9,097 nucleotides of DNA, from contig NZ_LGEA01000143.1 in NCBI RefSeq assembly GCF_001280065.1, positions 1 through 9,097 of the forward strand, written 5' to 3'. The notes under the pieces were generated by a model. It was not told the origin of the DNA. It saw nothing but the letters and a program-made list of their open reading frames with translations, and did not search any database. The DNA comes from Streptomyces sp. NRRL B-1140. GTDB taxonomy: Bacteria > Actinomycetota > Actinomycetes > Streptomycetales > Streptomycetaceae. Positions 1 to 8,464 of this stretch are shown here, piece after piece (position 1 is the first letter of the stretch; each line of letters begins with the position of its first letter). Made by a program: the position numbers and the translations under genes.

Positions 1-3000
1 GCGGCCCGGTGTCCGTGGAGTGGACGGATCCCGCCTACTGGACCGACCACATCCGCCGCACCGTCCGCTTCCACCACGCGCTGGAGCACCTCGGCGAGGA
101 GTACGAGGGGGCCGGTCTGACGCTCGTCGAGCTGGGGCCGGACGCCACCCTGACCGCGCTGGCCCGGCAGACGCTGCCCGACCACACCGCCGTGCCGTCC
201 CTCAAACGGGACCGGCCCCAGGCCACCACGCTCCTGACGGCGGCGGCCGCGCTGCACACCCACGGCGCCACCCTCGACTGGCGGGCACTCACCCCCGGCG
301 CCCGCGCGACCGTTCCCCTGCCCACCTACCCCTTCCAGCACCGGCGTTACTGGCAGAGGGTCTCCGCCGGCGGTGCCGCACCCGGACGCCTCGGGCTGGC
401 CTCGGCCGACCACCCGCTGCTCGGCGCGGCCGTCCACCTCGCGGGCTCCGACGAGGTGATCCTCACCGGAGTGCTCTCCCGGACGGCACACCCCTGGCTG
501 GTGGACCACACCGTGATGGGCTCCGTCGTGGTGCCCGGCACGGCACTCGTCGAGCTGGCGGTCCGGGCCGGGGACGAGGCCCGGACCGGCGCGCTCGACG
601 AGCTGGTCATCGAGGCACCACTGGTGCTGCCCGCGCAGGGCGGTGTCCAGGTACAGGTGTCGGTCGGCGCCCCGGACGAGCGCGGGCACCGCCAGGTCGC
701 CGTGCACTCGCGCCCGGACGGGCCGGACCCGGACGCCTGGGTCCGGCACGCCGCCGGCACCCTGCGCCCCGAGGACGACGACAGCGGCCCGGTGGCCACC
801 ACATGGCCGCCCGCCGATGCCACCCCCGTGGACCTGACCGAGCTGTACCCGGCGCTCGCCGCGGCGGGACTGGAGTACGGGCCGGTGTTCCAGGGCGTCC
901 GCACGGCATGGCGGCGCGGGCAGGAGGAGTTCTACGCGGAGGTGGAGCTGCCGGCCGACGAGCAGGAGAGCGCCGAGCGCTTCGGGCTGCACCCCGCGCT
1001 GCTCGACTCCGCCCTCCACCTCTCCGCCCTCGCCGGGCGCGAAGAACTCCCCGAGGGACAGAACCGGCTGCCGTTCGCCTGGCGCGGGGTGCGGCTGCAC
1101 GCCGCCGGAGCGACCGGCCTCCGGGTGCACCTGACCGTCGTCGCGGACGACGAGATGACCCTGACCGCCACCGACCCGGCCGGCCGCCTCGTGGTGTCGT
1201 TCGACTCGCTGCGGACCCGCCCCGTCTCCGCCGAACAGCTGGGGGCCGTCGACACCCCCGGCCGCAACGCCGTCTTCGGCCTCGGCTGGGAGCCGCTGGC
1301 CGCCGACCCCCCGACCGCCGGAAACGACGCCATCGGCACCGGCTTCGAAACGCTCACCCTCACCACCGAGGGCGGCACGGACGCCGACGACCTCCCGGCA
1401 TCCGTCCACGCGACCGTCGCACGGGCCCTGGAACAACTGCGCGCTCACCTGGAGGACGAAGACGGGACCGGTGCGCCGCTGGTCGTCGTCACCCGGGGGG
1501 CCCTGGCGGTCGTCGAGGGCGAGCGCCCCGACCTCGCCCTGTCCACGGTGTGGGGGCTGCTGCGCTCGGCCCAGTCCGAGAACCCGGGCCGGCTGCTGCT
1601 GGTGGACACCGACGACGGCCCTCCCGCGGACCTGGCACCCCTGGTCGCCCGGGCCGAAGCCGCCGGTGAGAGCCAGCTCGCCCTCCGGGGCGAGGAGGTG
1701 TACGTGCCACGACTCGCCCGGGTCGAGGCCACTGGAACCGAGGCCGCCCCCGCCGGGACACCCGACGGCCCCGGCGCCCCGCGATGGAACCCCGAGGGCA
1801 CCGTGCTCGTCACCGGCGCCACCGGAGCCCTGGCCGGGCTCTTCGCCCGTCACCTCGTCACCGAGCACGGCGTCACCCACCTGCTGCTCACCAGCCGGCG
1901 GGGCGTCGACGCCCCCGGCGCGCCGGAGCTCCTCGCCGAACTGGCCGCTCTCGGCGCCGACGTGACCCTGGTCGGCGGTGACGTCGCCGACCGGGCCTTC
2001 CTGGCCGGGCTGCTCGACTCCGTGCCCGCGGAGCACCCCCTCACCGGCATCGTCCACACCGCCGGTGTCCTGGACGACGGCGTCCTCGCCTCACTCACCC
2101 CCGACCGCGTCGGCGCCGTCCTGCGGCCCAAGGCCGACGCGGCCTGGCACCTGCACGACCTCACCGTCGAACGCGGCCTGGACCTCGAGGCGTTCGTCCT
2201 GTTCTCGTCCGTGGCCGGGATCATCGGCAACGCCGGCCAGGCCAACTACGCCGCCGCCAACACCTTCCTCGACGCCCTGGCCGCCCATCGCCATGCCCGG
2301 GGCCTGCCCGCCACCTCACTCGCCTGGGGACTGTGGGAACGGTCGAACGGCATGATCTCGGGGCTCAGCGAGGCGGACCGCTCCCGCCTGGCCCGCGCGG
2401 GTGTCCGCCCCCTCACCGACGCCCGGGGGACGGCACTCTTCGACACCGCCCTCGCGCTCGGCACGCCGTACCTGGTGCTCGCCCCGTTCGACCTCCCCAC
2501 CCTGCGCTCCTCCGCGGAGCGGGTGGCGGCCCCGCTGCGCGGCCTCGTGGGGCCGCCGGCCCGGCGCACCGCGACCCGGGACCGGCCGCAGGCCGAACCG
2601 GCGCTGGCGGAGCGGCTGGCGGCGCTCGACGGCGCGGAGGAACAGACGGAGCTGCTCGTCGCCCTGGTGCTCTCGGAGGCGGCCACCGCCCTCGGCGCAC
2701 CCCGCGGTTCCGTCGACCCGCGCAGCAGCTTCTCCGACCTCGGCATGGATTCCCTGATCGCGGTGGAACTCCGCAACCGGCTCGACACCGTCACCGGCCT
2801 GCGCCTGCCCGCCACGCTGACCTTCGACCACCCGACGCCCACCGCGGTCGGCGCGTTCCTGCGCACCGAACTGCTGGGCACCGCCGGGGACCCGGCCGGT
2901 ACGGCCACGTCGCGGTCGGGGCCGCCGCCCGGGGCCGCGCTCGCCGACGAGCCGATCGCCATCGTGGGCATGGCCTGCCGGCTGCCCGGTGGCGTCAGCT

Positions 3001-3713
3001 CCCCGGAGGAGCTGTGGAACCTCGTGGCCCAGGGCCAGGACGCCGTCACCGCCTTCCCCACCGACCGGGGGTGGGACGTCGAGAACCTCTACGACCCCGA
3101 CCGGACGAAGAGCGGCACGTCCTACGTCCGGCACGGCGGCTTCCTGCACGAGGCGGGGGAGTTCGACGCCGAGTTCTTCGGCATCGCACCGCGCGAGGCC
3201 CTGGCGATGGATCCGCAGCAGCGGCTGCTGCTGGAGTCGTCCTGGGAGGCGATCGAGCGCGCGTCCATCGACCCCACCTCGATGAAGGGCAGCCGGACCG
3301 GTGTCTTCGCCGGGCTGATGTACCACGACTACCAGCCCCCGCTGGGCCGGGTCCCGAGCGCGGTCGAGGGCCACGTGGGCAACGGCAACGCGGGCAGCGT
3401 GGCCACCGGACGGGTGGCGTACACCCTGGGCCTGGAGGGCCCGGCGGTCACCGTCGACACCGCCTGCTCCTCCTCGCTCGTCGCGATGCACCTGGCCGTG
3501 CAGTCCCTGCGCACCGGCGAATGCGACCTCGCCCTGGCCGGCGGCGCCACCGTCATGGCCACCCCCAGCACCTTCGTGGAGTTCTCCCGGCAGGGCGGGC
3601 TGGCGCCGGACGGCCGCTGCAAGGCCTTCGGCGCGGGCGCGGACGGCACGGGCTGGGCGGAGGGTGCCGCAACGGCCGTCGCGTCCTGGCGGTCGTCCGG
3701 GGCACCGCGGTGA
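1..3713 (+). CDS. Modular type I polyketide synthase, upstream part (5'-partial, ends at a frameshift)
   Basis: Multidomain enzyme that extends and processes a polyketide chain held as an ACP thioester in the cytoplasm. The frame is open to the left edge (codons from position 3), so the true start lies outside the window; the GTG at 9 falls inside an AT domain. Counting from that GTG, the order is AT C-terminal part (1-115), DH (135-405), KR (420-830), ACP (865-956), linker, then the N-terminal two-thirds of a KS (980 onward) with active-site Cys1153. After W-A-E-G-A the frame gives 14 residues unlike any KS and stops at 3711-3713. The rest of the same KS is readable in another frame from about 3668, so this and the next entry are probably one gene interrupted by a deletion or sequence error. 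Assignment to modular PKS is very secure. The product compound cannot be named from this fragment. Confidence 0.95.
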   Translation, partial: GPVSVEWTDPAYWTDHIRRTVRFHHALEHLGEEYEGAGLTLVELGPDATLTALARQTLPDHTAVPSLKRDRPQATTLLTAAAALHTHGATLDWRALTPGARATVPLPTYPFQHRRYWQRVSAGGAAPGRLGLASADHPLLGAAVHLAGSDEVILTGVLSRTAHPWLVDHTVMGSVVVPGTALVELAVRAGDEARTGALDELVIEAPLVLPAQGGVQVQVSVGAPDERGHRQVAVHSRPDGPDPDAWVRHAAGTLRPEDDDSGPVATTWPPADATPVDLTELYPALAAAGLEYGPVFQGVRTAWRRGQEEFYAEVELPADEQESAERFGLHPALLDSALHLSALAGREELPEGQNRLPFAWRGVRLHAAGATGLRVHLTVVADDEMTLTATDPAGRLVVSFDSLRTRPVSAEQLGAVDTPGRNAVFGLGWEPLAADPPTAGNDAIGTGFETLTLTTEGGTDADDLPASVHATVARALEQLRAHLEDEDGTGAPLVVVTRGALAVVEGERPDLALSTVWGLLRSAQSENPGRLLLVDTDDGPPADLAPLVARAEAAGESQLALRGEEVYVPRLARVEATGTEAAPAGTPDGPGAPRWNPEGTVLVTGATGALAGLFARHLVTEHGVTHLLLTSRRGVDAPGAPELLAELAALGADVTLVGGDVADRAFLAGLLDSVPAEHPLTGIVHTAGVLDDGVLASLTPDRVGAVLRPKADAAWHLHDLTVERGLDLEAFVLFSSVAGIIGNAGQANYAAANTFLDALAAHRHARGLPATSLAWGLWERSNGMISGLSEADRSRLARAGVRPLTDARGTALFDTALALGTPYLVLAPFDLPTLRSSAERVAAPLRGLVGPPARRTATRDRPQAEPALAERLAALDGAEEQTELLVALVLSEAATALGAPRGSVDPRSSFSDLGMDSLIAVELRNRLDTVTGLRLPATLTFDHPTPTAVGAFLRTELLGTAGDPAGTATSRSGPPPGAALADEPIAIVGMACRLPGGVSSPEELWNLVAQGQDAVTAFPTDRGWDVENLYDPDRTKSGTSYVRHGGFLHEAGEFDAEFFGIAPREALAMDPQQRLLLESSWEAIERASIDPTSMKGSRTGVFAGLMYHDYQPPLGRVPSAVEGHVGNGNAGSVATGRVAYTLGLEGPAVTVDTACSSSLVAMHLAVQSLRTGECDLALAGGATVMATPSTFVEFSRQGGLAPDGRCKAFGAGADGTGWAEGAATAVASWRSSGAPR
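3..353 (+). other. AT domain, C-terminal part, with post-AT linker (first module)
   Basis: This is the end of an acyltransferase that loads the extender unit onto the ACP. The [12 protein letters not shown] stretch and V-E-L-G-P-D match the C-terminal end of PKS AT domains. The post-AT linker ends in the usual [14 protein letters not shown] at 312-353. The diagnostic Ser motif and the YASH/HAFH position lie before the window. V-R-F after Y-W-x-x-x-x-R, rather than V-L-F-E, hints at a malonyl-type AT, but this is weak. Confidence 0.88.
411..1223 (+). other. Dehydratase (DH) domain, catalytic residues intact (first module)
   Basis: Dehydrates the beta-hydroxyacyl-ACP to an enoyl-ACP. The domain opens with H-P-L-L-G. 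The HxxxGxxxxP motif is complete (H167, G171, P176, counted from the GTG at 9). The Y-G-P-V-F motif is present near residue 290, and the second catalytic residue, Asp333, sits in H-P-A-L-L-D. All hallmarks of an active DH are therefore present, in contrast to the DH of the next module. Confidence 0.92.
1266..2498 (+). other. Ketoreductase (KR) domain, B-type and probably active (first module)
   Basis: Reduces the beta-keto group with NADPH. It has a structural subdomain (residues 420-590) followed by a catalytic Rossmann subdomain. The catalytic set is complete: K708, S734, Y747 and N751. The L-D-D motif (688-690) marks a B-type KR, giving the D-configured hydroxyl that usually precedes dehydration to a trans double bond. 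The cofactor loop reads T-G-A-T-G-A-L-A-G instead of the usual T-G-G-T-G-x-L-G, so the third glycine of GxGxxG is replaced by Ala. This is probably tolerated but is less canonical than the loop in the second KR. No ER lies between DH and KR. Confidence 0.9.
2601..2876 (+). other. Acyl carrier protein (ACP) domain (first module)
   Basis: Carries the growing chain on a phosphopantetheine arm. The attachment site is the Ser in L-G-M-D-S-L (codon 2751-2753), followed by the typical V-E-L-R-N-R-L and T-F-D-H-P-T. A short Gly/Pro/Ala-rich linker of about 25 residues (2877-2945) joins it to the next KS on the same polypeptide. Confidence 0.95.
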
Positions 3714-4195
3714 ACCAGGACGGCGCCAGCAACGGACTGACCGCCCCCAACGGGCCCTCCCAGCAACGCGTGATCCGCGAGGCCCTCGCCAACGCCCGCC
3801 TCGACCCCGCCGACATCGACGCCGTCGAGGCGCACGGCACCGGCACCCGGCTCGGCGACCCGATCGAGGCGCAGGCGATCATCGCCACCTACGGCCAGGG
3901 GCGTGCCGCGGACCGCCCGCTCCGGCTCGGCTCGCTGAAGTCGAACATCGGTCACACCCAGGCCGCCGCCGGAGCCGGCGGCGTCATCAAGATGGTCCAG
4001 GCGATCCAGCACGGCACCCTGCCCAGGACCCTGCACATCGACGAGCCCACGCCGCACGTCGACTGGTCCGCGGGCGCGGTCGAACTGCTCACCGAGGCCT
4101 GCCCCTGGCCCGAGACGGGCAACCCGCGCCGGGCCGGTGTCTCCTCCTTCGGCGTGAGCGGCACCAACGCCCATGTGATCATCGAGCAGGCCCCG
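2946..4195 (+). other. Ketosynthase (KS) domain broken by a frameshift/deletion (second module)
   Basis: Catalyses decarboxylative condensation. It begins at D-E-P-I-A-I-V-G-M. The active-site Cys lies in D-T-A-C-S-S-S (codon 3465-3467). The two catalytic His residues lie in E-A-H-G-T-G-T (codon 3833-3835) and S-N-I-G-H-T-Q (codon 3953-3955). The Cys is in one reading frame and both His are in another. The frames switch at 3666-3670, and the conserved segment between W-A-E-G and [10 protein letters not shown] is missing. As written the domain cannot be made; apart from the junction it looks like a normal active KS. Confidence 0.93.
3663..3713 (+). other. Frameshift junction and premature stop inside the KS
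   Basis: The upstream frame reads G-W-A-E-G-A up to 3668, then 14 non-homologous residues, then TGA at 3711-3713. The downstream frame becomes recognisable KS at the CGC codon 3668-3670. Typical KS domains have a stretch of the form G-V-L-L-L-E-R-L-S-D-A-R at this point, and it is absent here. Loss of 12 codons plus one base (37 nt, or another 3n+1) explains both the gap and the frame change. The shared GCC/GCCGC at the join would fit a deletion between short repeats. Confidence 0.9.
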
Positions 4196-7100
4196 GCCGG
4201 GGAACCCTCACAAGCCGGTACCGGTGGAGCCGGCGCCGCCCCCGGGACCGACGGGCTCGGCACGGTCACCCCCTGGCTGCTCTCGGCCCGCACCGAGACG
4301 GCCCTCCGTGACCAGGCCGCACGACTGCTGGCCCTCGCAGGCGAGGAGTCGCCCGCCGGCACCGGCCCGTCGCGCTGGGCCCGCGACGCCGCGTACTCGC
4401 TGGCCGTGACCCGGTCCCGGTTCGACCATCGGGCCGTCCTGGTGGCCGCGGACGGCGAGGTGCCCCGGGCCGGACTGGAGGCACTGGCCCAGGGCGGGCC
4501 CGCCCCCGGCCTGGTGCAGGGCAGTGTGCGGCGGCACAACGACCGCACGGTGTTCGTCTTCCCCGGCCAGGGAGCACAGTGGGCGGGGATGGCCCGCGAA
4601 CTGCTCGACACGGAACCGGTGTTCGCCCGGAGGATCGAGGAGTGCGCGCGGGCCCTGGAGCCCCACACCCACTGGTCCCTGCCGGCCGTACTGCGGCAGA
4701 CGCCGGACGCGGCGTCGCTGGAGCGCGTCGACGTCGTCCAGCCGGTCCTGTTCGCGGTGATGGTGTCCCTGGCGGAGCTCTGGCAGTCCTGGGGCGTGCG
4801 TCCGGCGGCCGTCGTGGGCCACTCGCAGGGCGAGATCGCGGCCGCCTGCGTGGCCGGTGCCCTGTCGCTGGAGGACGCCGCGAAGGTGGTCGCCCTGCGG
4901 TCCCGGGCGATCCGGGCCATCGCCGGTGGGGGAGGCATGGTGTCCGTGTCCCTGACCGCCGAGGACACCGAGCGGCTGATCCGCCCCTGGCAGGGGAGGA
5001 TCACCGTCGCCGCCGTCAACGGCCCGGACTCGGTGGTCGTCGCCGGTGACGCGGCCGCGCTGGAGGAGTTCACCGCCGACTGCGCCGGGCGGGAGGTGCG
5101 GGCCCGCCGGATCCCGGTGGACTACGCCTCGCATTCGCCGCACGTGGAGCAGTTGCGCGACACGCTGCCGGACCTGCTGGCGGACATCGAGCCCCGGCCC
5201 TCGGCCATCGCGTTCCACTCCACCGTCCTCGGCGAGCGGATCGACACCTCTCTCCTCGACGCCGAGTACTGGTACACCAACCTGCGGCAGCCGGTGCTGT
5301 TCGAGCAGACCGTCCGGTCACTCGCCGGGCCGGGCACGGACACCGCCGCGTTCGTGGAGGTCAGCCCGCACCCGGTGCTGGTGATGGGCATCCAGGGCAT
5401 CCTGGACGACGCGGACGGCGACGCGATCACCGTGGGAACGCTCCGCCGGGACCAAGGGGGCCCGGACCGCTTCGCCGCCTCGGCGGCCGAGCTGTACGTC
5501 CATGGCGTGCACGTCGGCTGGGAGCACCTGTTCGCGCGGGACGGGGTGCCCGCCCGGACCGTGCCGCTGCCCACGTACCCCTTCGAGCACCGGCGCTACT
5601 GGCTGGAGCCCGAACAGCCCGACGCCGGCGCCGGAACGGGCGGCCACGGCACGGGGCACCCCCTACTGGGCAGCTCGCTGAGCCTGGCGGGCGGCGAGGA
5701 ACTGGTCTTCAACAGCCTCGTGTCCGCGGAACGGCAGCCGTGGCTGGGCGAACGGAGGCTGTTCGGCTCCGTGGTCGTCCCCTCCTCGGCGCTGGTCGAG
5801 CTGGTCGTCCGGGCGGGTGACGAGGCCGGGGCGGGATCCGTGCGGGAGCTGAGCCTGGCGGAACCCCTCGTGCTGCCCGACAGCGGCACCTGGCGGCTCC
5901 AGGTCAGGGTCGGCGCCCCCGCGGAGGCGGAGGACGGCGTGGTACGCCCGGTCACGGTGCACGGCCGGCCGGACGGGCCGGAGCAGCCGTGGATCCTGCA
6001 CGCCGAGGGCCGGCTCGGCCCCGCCGGCACCACGGCCGCCCCCGCGCCGGACTGGCCGCCCTCGGCCCCCCGGCTCGACGGCTCACCCCTCGACGCGCTC
6101 GCCCGCCAGGGCTACGGCCACGGGCAGGCCTACCGCACCGTGACCGCCGCCTGGCGGCGGGAGGACGAGCGGTACGCCGAGATCGCCCTGCCTGCCGAGG
6201 CCGGCCTGGACACCTCCTCGTTCGGGATCCACCCCGCTCTGCTCGACGCGGTCCTGCACCCGTGGCAGTCGGACGGAGAGCTGCCCCGGCTGGAGGCCGA
6301 GTGGCGTGGCGTGCGGCTGCACGCCACCGGTGCCACCGTGCTGCGGGTGCGGCTCACTCCCGCGGGCGACGACACGGACCCGGCGGAGGGAACGGAATCC
6401 TTCTCCGTCGAGGTGTGGGACGCCGCGGGCGGACCGGTGCTCAGCGCCGACTCCGTGCGGCTGCGGCCGGTCACGGCGGCGGAACTCGCCGGCGCCCGCC
6501 CGCCGCACGACGCCCTCTTCACCACCGAGCTGATGCCGGTGACCACCGGTGCCCAGGCACCCCAGCGCCTCGCCGTGCTCGGCATGGACGGCGGCACGTC
6601 CGCCCTCCACGGGCCCTCGTACACCGATCTCGGCGACCTGGTGAAGGCCGTCGAGGAGGGGGCGGAGTACGACGCCGTCCTCCTCGGGGCACCGGCGGAC
6701 CCCGCCGACGACGTTGCCGTGGACGCCCGTGCCTCGGTCGACGCCGTCCTGGACGTCGTCCAGAAGTGGTTCGGCCACGAGGCCCTGGCCGCGACGACCC
6801 TCGTCGTGACCACGGCGGGCGGACTGCCGGGCGCGGCCGTCCAGGGGTTCGTCAGGTCGGTGGCGGCCGAGCAGCCGGGACGGCTCGTGCACATCGAGGC
6901 CGACAGTCCCCTCACCCCCGACGAGGTGGCCTCGGCGCTCGGCGCCGACGAGCCGGACCTCGTCGTGCGCGACGGGCGGATCCTCGCCCCCCGGCTGCGT
7001 CCCGCCACCCGTCCGGACACCACCCCGAGCCCCTGGGGCGCCGACGGCACCGTGCTGATCACGGGCGGTACCGGCACGCTGGGCAGCGCCTTCGCCCGCC

Positions 7101-8362
7101 ATCTGGCCGCCCGGCACGGCGTACGGCGGCTGCTGCTGGTGAGCCGCCGGGGCCCGGACGCTCCCGGGGCGGACGACCTGCGCCGTGAACTGGCCGACCT
7201 GGGCGCCGAGGTGACGCTCGTCGCCGGGGACGTCGCCGACCGGCGGTTCCTGGCCACACTCCTCTCCGGCATACCCGCCGAGCACCCCCTGACGGCGGTG
7301 GTCCACGCCGCCGGCGTCATCGACGGCGGACTGATCGCGGACCTGACACCGCAGGACACCTCGGCCGTGCTGCGGCCGCAGGCGGACGCCGCCTGGCACC
7401 TGCACGAACTGACCCGGGAGCTGGGACACGAGCTGACGGCCTTCGTCCTGTGCTCGTCGGCGGACGGCATCCTCGGCTGGGCCGGGACCGGGCCCGCCAC
7501 GGCGGCCGGGGCCTTCGCGGACGCGCTGGCCGCGCACCGGCACACCCTGGGGCTGCCGGCGACCGCCGTGTCCTTCGGCCTGTGGGCGGAGGAGACGGGG
7601 CGGGCCGCGGGGATCGACGAGACCGGCCGCCACCGGCTCGCCGTGCGCGGCTACCGTCTGCTGGAGAGGGCCGAAGCGCTCGCGCTGTTCGACGCCGCGG
7701 TCGCCGGACCCCCCTCGGCGGTCGCCGCGGCGCTCGACCCGGCGACGATCCGCGAGAGCGGGTCCGTGCCGCCGTCCCTGCGAGCCCTGGTGGGCACACC
7801 GGTCAGGAGCGCGGCCCGCACCGACCGTCCGGAGGCGCTCGCCGGGCGGCTGGCCGGCCTCTCCGAGGACGAACGGCGCGCCCACGTCCGGGAGATCGTC
7901 CTGGCCGAGGTCGCCGCGGTGCTGGGGCAGGGTGACCCGGGGCGGCTCAAGGCGGACGTCCCGTTCCTGACCCTGGGCTTCGACTCCCTGATGTCCGTGG
8001 AACTGCGCAACCGGCTCACCGCGGTGACCGGACGGAGGCTGCCCGCGAGCGCCGTGTTCGACCACCCGACCGCCGCCGCCCTCGGTGAGTTCGTCCTCGC
8101 CGAGCTGGTGCCGGAGGAACCGAGCGCGGCCGACTCGCTCCTGGGTGAACTGGAGCACCTGGAGGCCACGTTGCTGACGTCCGCGTACGCACCCGGGGAC
8201 CGGCTGGTCATCACCACGCGGCTGCGGACGCTGCTGTCGAAGTGGTCCGAGGCCGGTGACGACGGCTCGGGCCTGGCCGAGCAGGCCGAACAACTGGAGG
8301 ACGCCTCCACGGACGAGCTGTTCGCCTTCATCGACGACCAGCTCGGACGATCGGGCCGCTGA
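3668..8362 (+). CDS. Modular type I polyketide synthase, downstream part (continuation after frameshift)
   Basis: Continuation of the same PKS polypeptide in a shifted frame. Counting from the Arg codon at 3668, it contains the KS C-terminal third (1-176) with both catalytic His residues, a KS-AT linker, AT (293-645), DH (664-937), KR (948-1364), ACP (1389-1480) and a C-terminal docking region, ending at TGA 8360-8362. The open frame extends upstream of 3668, but that part is a shadow of the ACP/KS coding frame and has no PKS sequence. There is no convincing independent start: a GTG at 3710 falls at the V of V-N-Q-D-G, inside the KS core, with no ribosome binding site. No ER or thioesterase is present. 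The AT looks methylmalonyl-specific, while DH and KR both lack essential residues, so the module should add a methyl-branched unit and leave a beta-ketone. If the frameshift is a sequence error, join this to the preceding entry. Confidence 0.93.
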   Translation, partial: RNGRRVLAVVRGTAVNQDGASNGLTAPNGPSQQRVIREALANARLDPADIDAVEAHGTGTRLGDPIEAQAIIATYGQGRAADRPLRLGSLKSNIGHTQAAAGAGGVIKMVQAIQHGTLPRTLHIDEPTPHVDWSAGAVELLTEACPWPETGNPRRAGVSSFGVSGTNAHVIIEQAPAGEPSQAGTGGAGAAPGTDGLGTVTPWLLSARTETALRDQAARLLALAGEESPAGTGPSRWARDAAYSLAVTRSRFDHRAVLVAADGEVPRAGLEALAQGGPAPGLVQGSVRRHNDRTVFVFPGQGAQWAGMARELLDTEPVFARRIEECARALEPHTHWSLPAVLRQTPDAASLERVDVVQPVLFAVMVSLAELWQSWGVRPAAVVGHSQGEIAAACVAGALSLEDAAKVVALRSRAIRAIAGGGGMVSVSLTAEDTERLIRPWQGRITVAAVNGPDSVVVAGDAAALEEFTADCAGREVRARRIPVDYASHSPHVEQLRDTLPDLLADIEPRPSAIAFHSTVLGERIDTSLLDAEYWYTNLRQPVLFEQTVRSLAGPGTDTAAFVEVSPHPVLVMGIQGILDDADGDAITVGTLRRDQGGPDRFAASAAELYVHGVHVGWEHLFARDGVPARTVPLPTYPFEHRRYWLEPEQPDAGAGTGGHGTGHPLLGSSLSLAGGEELVFNSLVSAERQPWLGERRLFGSVVVPSSALVELVVRAGDEAGAGSVRELSLAEPLVLPDSGTWRLQVRVGAPAEAEDGVVRPVTVHGRPDGPEQPWILHAEGRLGPAGTTAAPAPDWPPSAPRLDGSPLDALARQGYGHGQAYRTVTAAWRREDERYAEIALPAEAGLDTSSFGIHPALLDAVLHPWQSDGELPRLEAEWRGVRLHATGATVLRVRLTPAGDDTDPAEGTESFSVEVWDAAGGPVLSADSVRLRPVTAAELAGARPPHDALFTTELMPVTTGAQAPQRLAVLGMDGGTSALHGPSYTDLGDLVKAVEEGAEYDAVLLGAPADPADDVAVDARASVDAVLDVVQKWFGHEALAATTLVVTTAGGLPGAAVQGFVRSVAAEQPGRLVHIEADSPLTPDEVASALGADEPDLVVRDGRILAPRLRPATRPDTTPSPWGADGTVLITGGTGTLGSAFARHLAARHGVRRLLLVSRRGPDAPGADDLRRELADLGAEVTLVAGDVADRRFLATLLSGIPAEHPLTAVVHAAGVIDGGLIADLTPQDTSAVLRPQADAAWHLHELTRELGHELTAFVLCSSADGILGWAGTGPATAAGAFADALAAHRHTLGLPATAVSFGLWAEETGRAAGIDETGRHRLAVRGYRLLERAEALALFDAAVAGPPSAVAAALDPATIRESGSVPPSLRALVGTPVRSAARTDRPEALAGRLAGLSEDERRAHVREIVLAEVAAVLGQGDPGRLKADVPFLTLGFDSLMSVELRNRLTAVTGRRLPASAVFDHPTAAALGEFVLAELVPEEPSAADSLLGELEHLEATLLTSAYAPGDRLVITTRLRTLLSKWSEAGDDGSGLAEQAEQLEDASTDELFAFIDDQLGRSGR
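4544..5602 (+). other. Acyltransferase (AT) domain, methylmalonyl-CoA type, with post-AT linker (second module)
   Basis: Selects the extender unit. It starts at [11 protein letters not shown]. The active-site Ser is in G-H-S-Q-G-E (codon 4823-4825). Three established specificity markers agree on methylmalonyl-CoA: R-V-D-V-V-Q (4724-4741), G-H-S-Q-G and Y-A-S-H (5123-5134). The C-terminal [13 protein letters not shown] is also of the methylmalonyl kind. The post-AT linker ends in [14 protein letters not shown]. The KS-AT linker (about 4268-4543) precedes it. Confidence 0.93.
5657..6478 (+). other. Dehydratase-like (DH) domain, predicted inactive (second module)
   Basis: The fold markers are present: H-P-L-L-G at the start, G-S-V-V-V-P, and G-I-H-P-A-L-L-D with the Asp at codon 6245-6247. 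The catalytic His of HxxxGxxxxP is Arg (codon CGG, 5753-5755, in G-E-R-R-L-F-G). The Y-G-P-x-F motif has decayed to Y-G-H-G-Q-A-Y. Loss of the general-base His should abolish dehydration. The domain keeps full length, so it may persist as a structural element. Its alignment with the first-module DH is clear throughout. Confidence 0.9.
6509..7759 (+). other. Ketoreductase-like (KR) domain, predicted inactive (second module)
   Basis: It has a structural subdomain followed by a Rossmann subdomain with a perfect NADPH loop, T-G-G-T-G-T-L-G (about 7061-7084). The active site is destroyed. Aligned to the first KR, Lys is Gln (7379-7381), Tyr is Ala (7496-7498) and Asn is Gly (7508-7510); only the Ser in C-S-S-A-D-G remains. 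The L-D-D motif is I-D-G. Reduction should not occur. Because Tyr is also gone, epimerase-type (C2) activity is unlikely, which fits a C1-type dead KR. Confidence 0.9.
7832..8107 (+). other. Acyl carrier protein (ACP) domain (second module)
   Basis: The phosphopantetheine attachment Ser is in L-G-F-D-S-L (codon 7985-7987), followed by V-E-L-R-N-R-L and V-F-D-H-P-T. It appears fully functional and would hold the beta-keto chain made by this module before transfer to the next PKS protein. Confidence 0.95.
8120..8359 (+). other. C-terminal docking region of the PKS
   Basis: The last 80 or so residues after the ACP carry no thioesterase. They form helix-prone stretches (around L-L-G-E-L-E-H-L-E and L-R-T-L-L-S-K-W) and end in an acidic helix, [12 protein letters not shown]. 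This resembles class 1a docking domains of actinomycete PKSs, which dimerise and bind the N-terminal coiled coil of the next PKS protein. It implies at least one more PKS polypeptide acts after this one. Confidence 0.8.
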
Positions 8363-8397
8363 ACCGGTCCCCGAAAGGGTCACACCGGGTGACGGAT

Positions 8398-8443
8398 CAC
8401 GCGAAGGTGCCCCACCGGTTTCCCGGTGGGGCACCTTCGTGTG
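8398..8443. terminator. Hairpin, probable terminator shared by convergent genes
   Basis: A perfect 17-bp inverted repeat pairs 8402-8418 (CGAAGGTGCCCCACCGG) with 8423-8439 around a 4-nt TTTC loop. In plus-strand RNA the stem extends to about 21 bp through a G-U pair (8401/8440) and CAC/GTG (8398-8400/8441-8443). It lies 35 bp after the PKS stop and 21 bp before the stop of the opposing gene. No U-run follows, which is common for Streptomyces terminators. Confidence 0.8.
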
Positions 8444-8464
8444 TCCGGCGTCCGTTCCCTGCCG

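Noticed and set aside
9..11. GTG at 9 as the true PKS start codon
   Set aside because: It lies within the C-terminal part of an AT domain, and the frame is open to the window edge. The gene starts outside the window.
347..349. TTA triplet as a possible bldA-dependent leucine codon
   Set aside because: It is out of frame: the PKS codons here read CGT-TAC (Arg-Tyr).
1224..1790. Possible ER domain between DH and KR
   Set aside because: The stretch is the KR structural subdomain. There is no ER NADPH motif and it is too short for an ER.
2333..3667. ATG at 2333 as the start of a separate long plus-strand gene ending at 8362
   Set aside because: Between 2333 and about 3667 this frame is Arg/Gly/Pro-rich with no PKS similarity, while the overlapping frame encodes a clean KR end, ACP and KS. 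It is a high-GC shadow that happens to stay open into the true frame.
3710..3712. GTG as an internal restart giving a functional second protein
   Set aside because: It falls inside the KS core, has no upstream ribosome binding site, and would yield a KS lacking the active-site Cys.
3660..3715. Programmed ribosomal frameshifting at the KS junction
   Set aside because: There is no slippery run, and a frameshift would not restore the dozen missing conserved residues. A deletion or sequence error fits better.
8379..8393. GTCAC/GTGAC inverted repeat just after the PKS stop, as an operator or small hairpin
   Set aside because: With only 5-bp arms, chance occurrence is likely in this GC-rich sequence, and the strong hairpin beside it accounts for termination.
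6083..8434. Long open frames on the minus strand opposite the PKS (also about 2316-3491 and 4208-5218)
   Set aside because: They mirror PKS codons in GC-rich DNA, are low-complexity Arg/Gly/Pro sequences without recognisable domains, and conflict with the well-supported plus-strand coding.
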